A model generated the notes under the pieces. The model did no database searches and was not told the origin of the DNA. It worked only from the letters and a program-made list of their open reading frames with translations. Positions 7,761 through 16,992 of a stretch of DNA of 64,000 nucleotides are shown here, piece after piece (the stretch's first letter is position 1; each line of letters starts with the position of its first letter). The stretch covers positions 182,282-246,281 of the forward strand of contig JAXMCI010000005.1 in NCBI GenBank assembly GCA_046349435.1, read 5' to 3'. A program made the position numbers and the translations under genes. The stretch is from JAXMCI01 sp046349435 (lineage in GTDB: Bacteria; Pseudomonadota; Alphaproteobacteria; Dongiales; Dongiaceae).

Positions 7761-9176
7761 TTGACCGTCGCGCCGCGCCCGCTCGGCTTCTTCGCCACCA
7801 CCACCTTCCGGCTGGCGCTGCTCTATGCCGGCCTGTTCTGCACCTCGGTGCTGGCGCTGTTCGCCTTCCTCTACTGGACCACCACGGTGCTGGTCGACCG
7901 CCAGCGCGACGAGGCGATCCAGGCCGAGATGACGGCGCTGACCGACGAGTTCCGCGAGCGCGGGCTGGGCGGCCTCAGCGATGCCATCGACGGCCGCACC
8001 GAGCCGGACCGGGTCGGCAACAACCTCTATCTGCTGACCGACCATGCGCTGCAGCCGGTCACCGGCAACGTCTCCAACTGGCCGCGCACGGTGAGCCGGC
8101 TCGGCCGCTTCCTGACCTTCCCGATCCTGCTCGAGGGCGAGTCGGTGCCGCACCAGGCGCAGGTGCTGCACGTCGCGCTGCCCGGCGGCTACCACCTGCT
8201 GGTCGGCCAGGACACCCGCACCGAGCAGCAGTTCCGCAATACCATCGTGCAGGCGCTCGGCTGGTCGGTCGCCATCACCATGGTGCTCGGGCTGGGCGGC
8301 GGCTTCGTCATGAGCCGCCACATGCTGCGCCGGCTGGAGGCGATCAACCAGGCGACCGAGCGGATCATGCGGGGCGAGGTCGGCCACCGCATGCCGGTGC
8401 GCGACGGCCGCGACGAGTTCGACCGGCTGGCCCTCAACCTCAACCTGATGCTCGAGCAGATCGAGCGGCTGATGGGCAGCATGCGCACGGTGACGCACAA
8501 CATCGCGCACGATCTGCGCAGCCCGCTGACCCACATGCGCAACCGGCTGGAGACGGCGCTGGCCATGAGCTCCGACCCGCAGCGCCAGCGCGAGGCGATC
8601 GAGCAGGCGAGCGCCGACGCCGACCAGATGCTCGCCACCTTCAACGCGCTGCTGTCGATCGCCGACACCGAGGCCGGCGCCGGCCGCGCCGACATGGAGC
8701 CGGTCGACCTCGCCGCGGTGGCGCGCGACGTCGCCGAGCTCTACGAGCCGCTGGTCGAGGAGCGCGGCATGGCGCTGCGCCTCGCCGCCGACGCGCCGCA
8801 GATCGTCTCCGGCAACCGCCACCTGCTGTTCCAGGCGCTGACCAACCTGGTCGACAACGCCGTCAAGTACGCCCGCGACGGCCGCCAGGTCGAGATCGCC
8901 GTCGGCAGCGAGCAGGGCGCGCCCGCCGTCACCGTCGCCGACGACGGCCCGGGCATTCCGGAGGCCGATCGCGACCGCGTGCTCGAGCGCTTCGTCCGGC
9001 TCGATGCCAGCCGCACCACCCCCGGCAACGGCCTCGGCCTCAGCCTGGTCGCCGCCGTCGCCCGGCTGCACGGCGCCCGGCTGTCGCTCGGCGACAACGA
9101 GCCGGGGCTGCGGGTCACGCTGCGGTTCGACCCGGCGCGGCAGCTGGCCCTGCCGCCGCCGCGCGCGGCGGCGTGA
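7761..9176 (+). CDS. Membrane sensor histidine kinase
   Basis: A 471-residue kinase. TM1 is near residues 17-40, then a roughly 120-residue periplasmic sensor loop, TM2 near 163-183, a HAMP domain (MSRHMLRRLEAINQATERIM), the dimerisation/phospho-acceptor helix with His250 (HNIAHDLRSPLTHM), and an HATPase domain with an N box (ALTNLVDNAVKYA), G1 box (VADDGPGIP) and G2 box (GNGLGLSLVAAV). It is expected to phosphorylate the regulator encoded just upstream. The start is a TTG, with GGGAG 8-12 bases before it; no better ATG is available before TM1. The input signal is unknown. Confidence 0.9.
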   Translation: MTVAPRPLGFFATTTFRLALLYAGLFCTSVLALFAFLYWTTTVLVDRQRDEAIQAEMTALTDEFRERGLGGLSDAIDGRTEPDRVGNNLYLLTDHALQPVTGNVSNWPRTVSRLGRFLTFPILLEGESVPHQAQVLHVALPGGYHLLVGQDTRTEQQFRNTIVQALGWSVAITMVLGLGGGFVMSRHMLRRLEAINQATERIMRGEVGHRMPVRDGRDEFDRLALNLNLMLEQIERLMGSMRTVTHNIAHDLRSPLTHMRNRLETALAMSSDPQRQREAIEQASADADQMLATFNALLSIADTEAGAGRADMEPVDLAAVARDVAELYEPLVEERGMALRLAADAPQIVSGNRHLLFQALTNLVDNAVKYARDGRQVEIAVGSEQGAPAVTVADDGPGIPEADRDRVLERFVRLDASRTTPGNGLGLSLVAAVARLHGARLSLGDNEPGLRVTLRFDPARQLALPPPRAAA

Positions 9177-9351
9177 GGCGGGCAGGATGCGAACGCGATC
9201 GACTTCAGATCGGCAGCGATAAAAATTAAGGCTTCAGGCCGCGCCCCGCGGGACGAGCTGCCGCCGCATTAGGCGCGCGCTGGCGGTGGCGGCTCCGCGC
9301 ACATGCGAACTTGAGAGTCTCATTCCTTCTGGCCTGAACAGAATTGTCCCC

Positions 9352-9798
9352 TCAGGAAGGCGGCAGGAGAAGATATCCGCCGTCCCAGTGCCAGACCTGC
9401 TTGTCGTCGACCGTGACTTTGAGGATGGCCTGGAACCCTGCCAGCGTCCCGCTCCCTGCATGGAACGCGCACGTTCCGACCGGCGGGCTCGCGGTATCAT
9501 AGACAATGCAGTAGCCGACCGCCGAATTGCCCGGCCCTATGGCAAGCACAGCCGAGCTGCTGGTGAACAGGGGGCTGCCGGTCACTGGCCCGTAGTAAAG
9601 AACCTTTGTCCCTGCCGGAATCAGATCAAGACTGGATTCGGTGATCGTGCAGAAGCTGGGCGTGCCACCCGTGTACTGGCTGCATTCCTTGGAGATATTC
9701 AGAGGCTTCATCTTGTCGGCGGCCGAGGCCGCTTGCACCATCACGCCGAACGCTAAGATAGCGGTAGTCAAAGCGATAAGACTTCGAACTGAATGCAT
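9352..9798 (-). CDS. Small secreted protein, possibly allene-oxide-cyclase-like beta barrel
   Basis: A 148-residue protein with a signal peptide (MHSVRSLIALTTAILAFGVM to VQAASA). The mature part has four cysteines and a repeated strand pattern: KVLYYGPVTGSPLFTSS, VLAIGPGNSAVGYCIVYD, GTCAFHAGSGTLAGFQA, VWHWDGGYLLL. This spacing recalls the small allene-oxide-cyclase/dirigent-type barrels, but the similarity is weak and the function unknown. The ribosome site is excellent (GGGAGG, six bases before ATG). Its DNA is much less GC-rich than the rest of the window and codon use is less biased, suggesting recent acquisition. It lies downstream of the LuxR-type regulator gene on the same strand with 150 bases between, so that regulator could control it. 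Confidence 0.6.
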   Translation of the reverse strand: MHSVRSLIALTTAILAFGVMVQAASAADKMKPLNISKECSQYTGGTPSFCTITESSLDLIPAGTKVLYYGPVTGSPLFTSSSAVLAIGPGNSAVGYCIVYDTASPPVGTCAFHAGSGTLAGFQAILKVTVDDKQVWHWDGGYLLLPPS

Positions 9799-9948
9799 CT
9801 TATGCCTCCCTGCTATTGTCGCCCTCTCTTGGGGCGACGCATCGAGGTTGACGCGACCACCCGTGAATGCAACCTTTCATGCCCCAGGAGATTGGGACAA
9901 TAGATCGCTAGTCAGGACAGCACCATCCCCTGGACGGGGGATGGCGCC

Positions 9949-11064
9949 CTACGAGACGCGGGCAACCGCTGCCGCCCCCAGCAAATACGCCAGTGCGCTC
10001 TGGCGATTGACGCCGGTTTTGGCATAGATGTGCTTGAGATGTGTGCGCACGGTTTCAGGCGCGAGTCCCAACGATTTGGCGGCGCCTTTGATGCTCGCGG
10101 ACCGCGCGATCAGCCAGGCAACGCGTGCCTCTGTCGGACTGAGCTTGTACAGCGCCTGGAGATGTTCGATTGAAGTGACAGCATGGCGTTCGGGGTCGGA
10201 GAGAAAAATCGCAGCGGCGCACTGCGGACCTCGGGCTGCAAGGGACATCGCGAGCCTGCCGACAAGAGGTGTGACGAGCGCGGACACGGGAAGCCGGCGC
10301 GATCGAGCGCTCAGCAGAAGCGAGCCACCAGGCCCACCCGCGGTGGCGGATCCTATGAGCCTTCGCAGGATGTCGTTTTCCTCTCGTTGTCGACAACTGA
10401 CCGTCCTGTCTGTCAGGAGCAGTACGTCCCGCGCTGCGGCGGTCTTCTGTGCCGCCATGTTCGCAAACAGTACACGCGCCTGGCTGTCGAGGATCAGCAC
10501 GCCCACTGCGAGCTGGTCGAGCGTTTCCAGCGCAAGCCTTTCCTGTTCGCGGTTCCGTTCGAGGAGAAGGCGCAGCTGCATCGCCCGCCTCAAGTGTGGA
10601 AGCAATTCGTGGGAGGCCTCGAGCTCTGCCGACGTGAACGGTCCGCGCGTGGCCGAGCGTGAGATATTCATCAAGACGTGGAACTTCGGCGTATCGTCGA
10701 TGACGAAGAAGGCTCCATGGGCAATGTCCCAGGGCTTGAGGATCTCACCGTAGAAGTCAGTGCAGCGCACCTGATCAAACGAGACGAATGAGTCGCTGGC
10801 AGCAGGGCGTCCCACGGGAAGAGTCACCATGTGCTGTCGCCAGACGTTGTTGAGATGCCGCGCGTTGAGCGTATGCATCACTGCCGGATCGAGGCGAAAG
10901 AGGGCCGGAGAGGGCAGCGACCCTGGGGCTTTCATCAACATTCCCAGCATTCCGTTCTCCCCGCCGATGTGCTCGCACAGGCCCGACAGCACATCCGGCA
11001 GCGCATCGACGTCGTCTACCGCCTCGTAAATCCGTCGAATAAGAAGGTCGGTGTCTCGTTGCAT
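9949..11064 (-). CDS. LuxR-family transcriptional regulator
   Basis: A 371-residue protein. The last 65 residues form a LuxR/FixJ-type helix-turn-helix: LYKLSPTEARVAWLIARSAS, IKGAAKSLGLAPETVRTHLK, HIYAKTGVNRQSALAYLL. The long N-terminal part has no receiver-domain aspartate pattern; the stretch LDQLAVGVLILDSQARVLFA resembles a PAS domain that could sense a small ligand. The ATG at 11064 is chosen because the upstream extension to 11241 is Arg-rich, out of character, and lacks a ribosome site; the site at 11064 itself is only a weak GGAA. Base composition is lower in GC than its neighbours, as for the secreted-protein gene downstream. It is divergent from the cobalamin riboswitch. Confidence 0.75.
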   Translation of the reverse strand: MQRDTDLLIRRIYEAVDDVDALPDVLSGLCEHIGGENGMLGMLMKAPGSLPSPALFRLDPAVMHTLNARHLNNVWRQHMVTLPVGRPAASDSFVSFDQVRCTDFYGEILKPWDIAHGAFFVIDDTPKFHVLMNISRSATRGPFTSAELEASHELLPHLRRAMQLRLLLERNREQERLALETLDQLAVGVLILDSQARVLFANMAAQKTAAARDVLLLTDRTVSCRQREENDILRRLIGSATAGGPGGSLLLSARSRRLPVSALVTPLVGRLAMSLAARGPQCAAAIFLSDPERHAVTSIEHLQALYKLSPTEARVAWLIARSASIKGAAKSLGLAPETVRTHLKHIYAKTGVNRQSALAYLLGAAAVARVS

Positions 11065-11299
11065 GTTCGGCTTCCACTTGCGAGAGCCGGGCCTATGAAA
11101 CCGCTGTGGTGACGCGCCTGCGGGTGGTCGGCGTGCGCGCTGGTGACGGTGATCGTCGTCTGCCCGGCATGCACAGCACGCAGCAAAGCGTCTCCGGGGC
11201 GCGACCCGCCGCAGCGAGTTCACTGAGCGGTCACGCATCAACCGGGTCGTTGGCGTCCAGCCTGCGCCTTTTCCAACGGCCCGGCAACCCGCTGGCCAA

Positions 11300-11502
11300 A
11301 CCCCATCGCTTCCGCTAGGGTCGCCCGGCCGAGATCAGGGAAGCCGGTGACGCTGCCACGCGCGGCCAGTCCGGCGCTGCCCCCGCAACTGTAGGCGGTG
11401 AGGACGAGGGCGGTCCCGCGGAGCTGTCGCGGGACCATGAGCCACTGGCCGTTCGGGCCGGGAAGGTGCCTTCGCCCGTCGACCCCGAGCCAGGAGACCT
11501 CC
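11300..11502 (+). promoter_or_regulatory. Cobalamin riboswitch (B12 element)
   Basis: The conserved blocks appear in the right order: CAGGGAAGCCGGTG (11336-11349), the B12 box GCTGCCCCCGCAACTGTAG (11376-11394), GAGCCACTGG in the peripheral domain, GGGAAGG, and the closing GAGCCAGGAGACC (11487-11499). It precedes cobU by about 50 bases and would switch off the cobU-cobW-cobN-cobO-cobQ operon when adenosylcobalamin is abundant. The 5-prime boundary is approximate. The 11065-11300 interval upstream must hold the promoters of both this leader and the divergent regulator gene; I see no clear hexamers there. Confidence 0.93.
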
Positions 11503-11553
11503 TCGGCGGCTTGCTGCAACCAGTTTCCTCGGCGGGAGGAAAGGGTCGTCGGA

Positions 11554-12099
11554 ATGGTCGCCTCCCCTGTCACTTCGCCGCTGGTGCCGATCACGCTCGT
11601 GCTCGGCGGCGCCCGCTCGGGCAAGAGCCGGCTGGCCGAGGGGCTGCTCGCCGAGGCGCCGCGCCGCACCTATCTCGCCACTGCCGAGGCGGGCGACGCC
11701 GAGATGGCGGCGCGCATCGCCGATCACCGCGCCCGTCGCGGCCCCGGCTGGACGACGCTGGAGGAGCCGCTCGAGCTGGTGCCGGCGCTGGCCGTCGCGA
11801 CGGCCGGCGGCGGCGCCGTGCTGGTCGACTGCCTCACACTTTGGCTGGCCAACCTGCTCGGCGCCGGCCGCGACGCGGCCGCCGAGGGTGACCGGCTGGC
11901 GGCCGCTCTGCCCGGCCTCGCCGGGCCGGTGGTGCTGGTCAGCAACGAGGTCGGGCTCGGCATCGTGCCGGACAACGCGCTGGCCCGCGCCTTCCGCGAC
12001 CAGGCCGGCCGGCTGCACCAGGCGGTGGCGGCCGTCGCGCAGCGCGTGCTGCTCGTCGCCGCCGGACTTCCCCTGACCCTCAAGGACCAGCCCGCATGA
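11554..12099 (+). CDS. cobU: Adenosylcobinamide kinase / adenosylcobinamide-phosphate guanylyltransferase
   Basis: A 181-residue bifunctional enzyme (also called CobP) that phosphorylates adenosylcobinamide and then attaches GMP, preparing the nucleotide loop of B12. The P-loop is GGARSGKS (residues 18-25), followed by the CobU patterns YLATAEAGDAEMAARIADHR, TTLEEP, VLVDCLTLWLANLL and LVSNEVGLGIVP. The length is normal. The ATG is preceded by GGGAGG about 12 bases away. It is the first gene after the cobalamin riboswitch and overlaps cobW by four bases (ATGA), so the operon is B12-repressed. Confidence 0.93.
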   Translation: MVASPVTSPLVPITLVLGGARSGKSRLAEGLLAEAPRRTYLATAEAGDAEMAARIADHRARRGPGWTTLEEPLELVPALAVATAGGGAVLVDCLTLWLANLLGAGRDAAAEGDRLAAALPGLAGPVVLVSNEVGLGIVPDNALARAFRDQAGRLHQAVAAVAQRVLLVAAGLPLTLKDQPA

Positions 12100-13124
12100 A
12101 GATCCCCGCCACCATCGTCACCGGCTTCCTCGGTGCCGGAAAGACCACCCTGATCCAGCACCTGCTGCGCACCGCCAACGGCAAGCGGCTGGCGCTGATC
12201 ATCAACGAGTTCGGCGAGGTCGGCGTCGACGGCGAGATCCTCAAGGGCTGCGGCATATCCTCGTGCCCGGAGGAGAACATCGTCGAGCTGGCCAATGGCT
12301 GCATCTGCTGCACCGTGGCCGATGATTTCCTGCCGACCATCGAGGCGCTGCTCGACCGCGCGGAGCCGCCCGAGCACATCGTCATCGAGACCTCGGGCCT
12401 GGCGCTGCCCAAGCCGCTGGTCCAGGCCTTCGCCTGGCCGGAGGTGCGGACCCGGGTCACCGTCGACGGGGTGATCGCGGTGGTCGACGGGCCGGCGGTG
12501 GCCGCCGGGCGCTTCGCCGAGGACGAGGCGGCGCTCGCCGCCCAGCGCCAGGCCGACCCGGCGCTCGACCATGACAGCCCGCTGGCCGAGCTGTTCGAGG
12601 ACCAGCTCGCCTGCGCCGACCTCATCGTGCTGAACAAGGTCGACCAGCTCGACGCCGCCGGCCGCGCCGCGGCGGAGGCGGCGATCGCGGCCGAGCTGCC
12701 GCGGCCGGTCAAGCTGCTGCCCGCCCGCTTCGGCGCCATCGACGCCGCCGTGCTGCTCGGGCTGGGGGCGGCGGCCGAGGACGACCTCGCCGCCCGCCGC
12801 TCGCACCACGATCTCGAGGACGGGCACGACCACGACGATTTCGAGAGCTTCAGCCTGGCGCTGCCCGAGCTCGCCGAGCCCGGCCAGCTGATCGAGCGGC
12901 TGCTGCCGGCGATCGAGCGGCACGACATCCTGCGGGTGAAGGGCTTCCTCGCCGTGTCGGGCAAGCCGATGCGGCTGGTGCTGCAGGGCGTCGGCCACCG
13001 GCTGCAGCATTACTACGACCGGCCGTGGCAGCCGGCCGAGGGGCGTGCCGGCCGGATCGTGGTGATCGGGCTCAAGGGGCTCGATCGCGGCGCCATCGCC
13101 GACGCGCTCGGGGCGGCGGCGTGA
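12096..13124 (+). CDS. cobW: CobW-type G3E GTPase metallochaperone
   Basis: A 342-residue G3E-family GTPase. The P-loop GFLGAGKTT (about residues 10-18) is near the start. The metal-binding CxCC motif appears in ANGCICCTV, and NKVD is the guanine-specificity motif. A His/Asp-rich segment (SHHDLEDGHDHDDFESF) precedes the C-terminal CobW_C domain (IERHDILRVKGFLAVSGKPM). CobW is thought to deliver cobalt to the CobN-containing chelatase, and its position directly before cobN fits. It overlaps cobU by four bases. A REP-like inverted repeat lies between it and cobN. Confidence 0.92.
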   Translation: MKIPATIVTGFLGAGKTTLIQHLLRTANGKRLALIINEFGEVGVDGEILKGCGISSCPEENIVELANGCICCTVADDFLPTIEALLDRAEPPEHIVIETSGLALPKPLVQAFAWPEVRTRVTVDGVIAVVDGPAVAAGRFAEDEAALAAQRQADPALDHDSPLAELFEDQLACADLIVLNKVDQLDAAGRAAAEAAIAAELPRPVKLLPARFGAIDAAVLLGLGAAAEDDLAARRSHHDLEDGHDHDDFESFSLALPELAEPGQLIERLLPAIERHDILRVKGFLAVSGKPMRLVLQGVGHRLQHYYDRPWQPAEGRAGRIVVIGLKGLDRGAIADALGAAA

Positions 13125-13145
13125 GCGTTGGCCAGGCTCTTCCCT

Positions 13146-13224
13146 GTCATCCCAGCGAAAGCCGGGATCCATCTCGCCGCATCGCGCCGGTCGAGACATG
13201 GATCCCGGCCTTCGCCGGGATGAC
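13146..13224. repeat. REP-like long inverted repeat between cobW and cobN
   Basis: The left arm at 13146-13172 (begins GTCATCCCAGCGAAAGCC, ends GGATCCAT) pairs with the right arm at 13198-13224 (begins ATGGATCCCGGCCTTCGC, ends GGGATGAC), with two or three mismatches over 27 bases and a 25-base spacer. This is the common alphaproteobacterial REP/palindromic element (translated remnants read like DPGLRRDD). It sits inside an operon, so it may modulate cobN expression. Confidence 0.8.
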
Positions 13225-13245
13225 ATTCTGAGGCGAGGCCGGGCG

Positions 13246-16200
13246 ATGCATCTGCTCGCCGCGAAACCGGGCGCGATCCTCGACGGCAGCGAGGCGGTCG
13301 ACCTGCGGCAGAGCCCGGGGGAGATCCTCTTCCTGTCGGCGGCCGACACCGAGCTCGCGGCGCTGGCCGCGGCGCAGGCGGCCGCGGCGCCGGGGGCGCC
13401 CAGCCTGCGGCTCGCCAACCTGATGGCGCTCGGGCACAACCTCTCGGTCGACCGCTATGTCGAGAGCGTCGTGGCGGGGGCGCGGCTGGTGGTGGTGCGG
13501 CTGCTCGGCGGCGTGCGCTACTGGCCCTACGGCATGGAGCGGATCGCCGCGCTCTGCCGCGAGCGCGGCATCGCGCTGGCGGCGCTGTCGGGCGACGAGC
13601 AGCCGGATCCCGAGCTGACGGGACTCTCGACCCTGCCGGCCGACGCCACGCACCGGCTGTGGCGCTACTGCGTCGAGGGCGGGGCGGAGAACATGGCCGG
13701 GCTGCTCGCCTGTGCCGCCGCGCTGATCGGGCGCGATGTCGCCTGGCGCGAGCCCGTGGCCGTGCCGCGCGCCGGGCTCTACGTACCGGGGCGGCCGGGT
13801 GCCGGGCTCGCCGACCTGCTCGCCGCCGACCTGCCGGCCGGCGGGCCGGCGCGGCCGGCGGCGCTGCTCGTCTTCTATCGCGCGCTGGTGCAGTCCGGCG
13901 CGACCGCGCCGGTCGACGCGCTTGCTGCGGCATTGGAGCAGGCCGGGCTCCGCGCGGTGCCGCTGTTCGTCCCCAGCCTGAAGGACGCGGCCGCGGTACG
14001 GCTGATCGGCGAGGCGATCGCCGCCGCGGCGCCCGCGGTGATCCTCAACGCCACCGCCTTCGCGGTCGGCCAGCCCGGCGGCGGGGGCGACGCCTCGCCC
14101 TTCGCCGCGGCGGACTGCCCGGTGCTGCAGGTCGTGCTGTCGGGCGGCGACGAGGCCGCCTGGCGGAAGGGCAGCCACGGGCTCTCGGCGCGCGACATCG
14201 CCATGCATGTCGCGCTGCCGGAGGTCGACGGCCGCATCCTGACCCGTGCCGTCTCGTTCAAGGCCGAGGCGCGCTTCGACGCGGCCACCGAGTGCGCCAT
14301 CCTCGACCACCGCCCGGTGCCCGACCGCGTCGCCTTCGTCGCCGCCCTGGCGGCGGCCTGGGCCGGCCTCAGGGCGGCCGCGCCCGCCGAGCGCCGGGTC
14401 GCGCTGGTGCTCGCCAACTACCCCAATCGCGACGGCCGCATCGGCAACGGCGTCGGGCTCGACACGCCGGCCGCCGCCATCGAGGTGATCCGGGCGCTGG
14501 CCGGCGCCGGCTATGCGGTGGGCGCGCCGCCGGCGGACGGCGCGGCGCTGCTCGACCGGCTGCTCGCCGGCACCACCAACGCGGCGCGCCGGCGCGGCGG
14601 CATCGCCTGGCCGCTGGCCGAATACCGCGCCTTCCTCGCGACGCTGCCGGAGAGCGTGCACGACGCCGTCGAGCGGCGCTGGGGACCGCCGGAGCGCGAC
14701 CCGTTCGCCGCCGGCGGCGCGATCCATCTGCCGGCCCATCGCTTCGGCAACCTGGTGGTCGCGATCCAGCCGGCGCGCGGCTACAACATCGATCCGGCCG
14801 GCTCCTACCACGACCCGGCGCTGGTGCCGCCGCATGGCTACCTCGCCTTCTATGGCTGGCTGCGGCAGGGCTTCGCCGCCCACGCCGTGGTGCATCTCGG
14901 CAAGCACGGCAATCTCGAATGGCTGCCGGGCAAGGCGCTGGCGCTGTCCGAGGGCTGCTTTCCCGAGGCGGCGCTCGGGCCGCTGCCGCATCTCTATCCC
15001 TTCATCGTCAACGATCCCGGCGAGGGCAGCCAGGCCAAGCGCCGGGCGGCCGCGGTGATCGTCGACCACCTGACGCCGCCGCTGACCCGCGCCGAGAGCT
15101 ACGGCCCGCTGCGCGACCTCGAGCGGCTGGTCGACGAGTACTACGAGGCGGCCGGGCTCGACCCGCGGCGCTGCCGCCTGCTGCGCGGCCAGATCCTCGA
15201 GCTCGCCGGCTCGATCGGGCTCGACAAGGATTGCGGCATCGCCGGCGACGAGGCGGCCGACAGCGCGCTCGCCAAGCTCGACAACCATCTCTGCGAGCTG
15301 AAGGAGCTGCAGATCCGCGACGGGCTGCACATCTTCGGCCGGGCGCCCACGGGCGACCAGCTCACCGACCTGCTTGTCGCGCTGACCCGGCTGCCGCGCG
15401 GCCGCGGCGAGGGGGCGGACGCCTCGCTGATCCGCGCGCTGGCGGCCGATCTCGGGCTGGAGGGATTCGATCCGCTGGCCGCGACCATGGCCGAGCCCTG
15501 GACCGGCCCGCGGCCGGCGGCGCTCGCCGGCGACGGCGCCTGGCGCAGCGCCGGCGACACGGTCGAGCGGCTGGAGCTGCTGGCGCGCCGCCTCGTCGCC
15601 GGCGAGCCGGCGCCGGCCGAGTGGCGGCGCACCCGCGCGGTGCTGGGATTCATCGAGCAGCGGCTGCGGCCGACGGTGCTCGGCTGCGGCGCCGCCGAGC
15701 TCGCCGGCCTGCTCGCCGGGCTCGCCGGCCGCTTCGTGCCGCCCGGCCCGTCCGGCGCGCCGACCCGCGGCCGGCTCGAGGTTCTGCCCACCGGCCGCAA
15801 CTTCTACTCGGTCGACACCCGGCTGGTGCCGACGCCGGCCGCCTGGCAGCTCGGCTGGAAGTCGGCCTGCCGCCTGCTCGAGCGCTACCGCCAGGAGCAC
15901 GGCGCCTGGCCGCGCGCCCTGGCCCTCTCGGCCTGGGGCACCGCCAACATGCGCACCGGCGGCGACGACATCGCCCAGGGCCTGGCGCTGCTCGGCGTCC
16001 GGCCGCGCTGGGACGACGGCTCCGGCCGGGTCGCCGGGTTCGAGATCCTGCCGCTCTCGGTGCTCGACCGGCCGCGGGTCGACGTCACCTTGCGCATCTC
16101 GGGATTCTTCCGCGACGCCTTCCCGGCGCAGATCGACCTCTTCGACAGCGCGGCGCGCGCCGTCGCCGCGCTCGACGAGCCGCCGGAGCAGAACCCGCTC

Positions 16201-16992
16201 GCCGCCCGGGTGGCGCGCGACGCGGCGCAGCTCGCCGCCGGCGGACTCGACCGCGCCACCGCCGAGCGGCGCGCCGCGCACCGCGTCTTCGGCTCCAAGC
16301 CGGGCGCCTACGGGGCCGGCTTGCAGGCGCTGATCGACGAGCGCGGCTGGAGCAGCGAGGCCGATTTGGCGCGCGCCTATCTCGCCTGGGGCGGCTATGC
16401 CTATGGCGACGGCGCCGCCGGCGCCGCCGAGCATCGGCTGTTCGAGCGCCGGCTGGCGGCGGTCGAGGGCGTGCTGCACAACCAGGACAATCGCGAGCAC
16501 GACCTGCTCGACAGCGACGACTACTACCAGTTCGAGGGGGGGCTGGCGGCGGCGGTCAAGGCGCTCTCCGGCCGCAGGCCGGCGATCTACCACAACGACC
16601 ATTCGCGCCCCGAGGACCCGCGCATCCGCAGCCTCGAGGAGGAGATCGCCCGGGTGGTGCGCGGCCGCGTCGTCAACCCGAAATGGATCGCCGGCGTGAT
16701 GCGGCACGGCTACAAGGGCGCCTTCGAGATGGCCGCCACGGTCGATTACCTCTTCGCCTTCGCCGCCACCACGGGTGCGGTGGCCGACCATCATTTCGAC
16801 GCGGTGTTCGCGGCCTATCTCGGCGATGCCGCGGTGCGCGCGTTCCTGCTGGCGAGCAATCCCGACGCGGCGCGCGAGATGGCCGAGCGGCTGCTCGAGG
16901 CGCAGGAGCGCGGGCTGTGGCGGCCGCGCTCGAACGCGGCGCCGGGCGAGCTGGCGGCGCTGGCGGGGCGGACGGCGGGAGCGGCGGCATGA
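13246..16992 (+). CDS. cobN: Cobaltochelatase subunit CobN
   Basis: The 1248-residue large subunit of the ATP-dependent aerobic cobaltochelatase CobNST, which inserts cobalt into hydrogenobyrinic acid a,c-diamide. The length is typical. Recognisable CobN/magnesium-chelatase-H features include LGGVRYWPYGMERI near residue 90, the HLGKHGNLEWLPGKALALS block, NDPGEGSQAKRR, LPTGRNFYSVD, WGTANMRTGGDD, and the C-terminal WIAGVMRHGYKGAFEMAAT. The ATG at 13246 starts MHLLAAKPG; the in-frame extension upstream is only the REP element. It overlaps cobO by four bases. The AAA+ partner subunits CobS and CobT are not in the window. The frame is intact over its whole length, unlike several genes downstream. 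Confidence 0.95.
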   Translation: MHLLAAKPGAILDGSEAVDLRQSPGEILFLSAADTELAALAAAQAAAAPGAPSLRLANLMALGHNLSVDRYVESVVAGARLVVVRLLGGVRYWPYGMERIAALCRERGIALAALSGDEQPDPELTGLSTLPADATHRLWRYCVEGGAENMAGLLACAAALIGRDVAWREPVAVPRAGLYVPGRPGAGLADLLAADLPAGGPARPAALLVFYRALVQSGATAPVDALAAALEQAGLRAVPLFVPSLKDAAAVRLIGEAIAAAAPAVILNATAFAVGQPGGGGDASPFAAADCPVLQVVLSGGDEAAWRKGSHGLSARDIAMHVALPEVDGRILTRAVSFKAEARFDAATECAILDHRPVPDRVAFVAALAAAWAGLRAAAPAERRVALVLANYPNRDGRIGNGVGLDTPAAAIEVIRALAGAGYAVGAPPADGAALLDRLLAGTTNAARRRGGIAWPLAEYRAFLATLPESVHDAVERRWGPPERDPFAAGGAIHLPAHRFGNLVVAIQPARGYNIDPAGSYHDPALVPPHGYLAFYGWLRQGFAAHAVVHLGKHGNLEWLPGKALALSEGCFPEAALGPLPHLYPFIVNDPGEGSQAKRRAAAVIVDHLTPPLTRAESYGPLRDLERLVDEYYEAAGLDPRRCRLLRGQILELAGSIGLDKDCGIAGDEAADSALAKLDNHLCELKELQIRDGLHIFGRAPTGDQLTDLLVALTRLPRGRGEGADASLIRALAADLGLEGFDPLAATMAEPWTGPRPAALAGDGAWRSAGDTVERLELLARRLVAGEPAPAEWRRTRAVLGFIEQRLRPTVLGCGAAELAGLLAGLAGRFVPPGPSGAPTRGRLEVLPTGRNFYSVDTRLVPTPAAWQLGWKSACRLLERYRQEHGAWPRALALSAWGTANMRTGGDDIAQGLALLGVRPRWDDGSGRVAGFEILPLSVLDRPRVDVTLRISGFFRDAFPAQIDLFDSAARAVAALDEPPEQNPLAARVARDAAQLAAGGLDRATAERRAAHRVFGSKPGAYGAGLQALIDERGWSSEADLARAYLAWGGYAYGDGAAGAAEHRLFERRLAAVEGVLHNQDNREHDLLDSDDYYQFEGGLAAAVKALSGRRPAIYHNDHSRPEDPRIRSLEEEIARVVRGRVVNPKWIAGVMRHGYKGAFEMAATVDYLFAFAATTGAVADHHFDAVFAAYLGDAAVRAFLLASNPDAAREMAERLLEAQERGLWRPRSNAAPGELAALAGRTAGAAA

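Noticed and set aside
9818..9838. Hairpin GTCGCCC/GGGCGAC upstream of the small secreted protein gene
   Set aside because: Short seven-pair stem in the leader, with no T tract or conserved element to support a function.
13147..16794. 1215-codon open frame antisense to cobN
   Set aside because: Arg/Gly/Ala-rich composition typical of a mirrored frame in GC-rich DNA; cobN on the other strand has full motif support.
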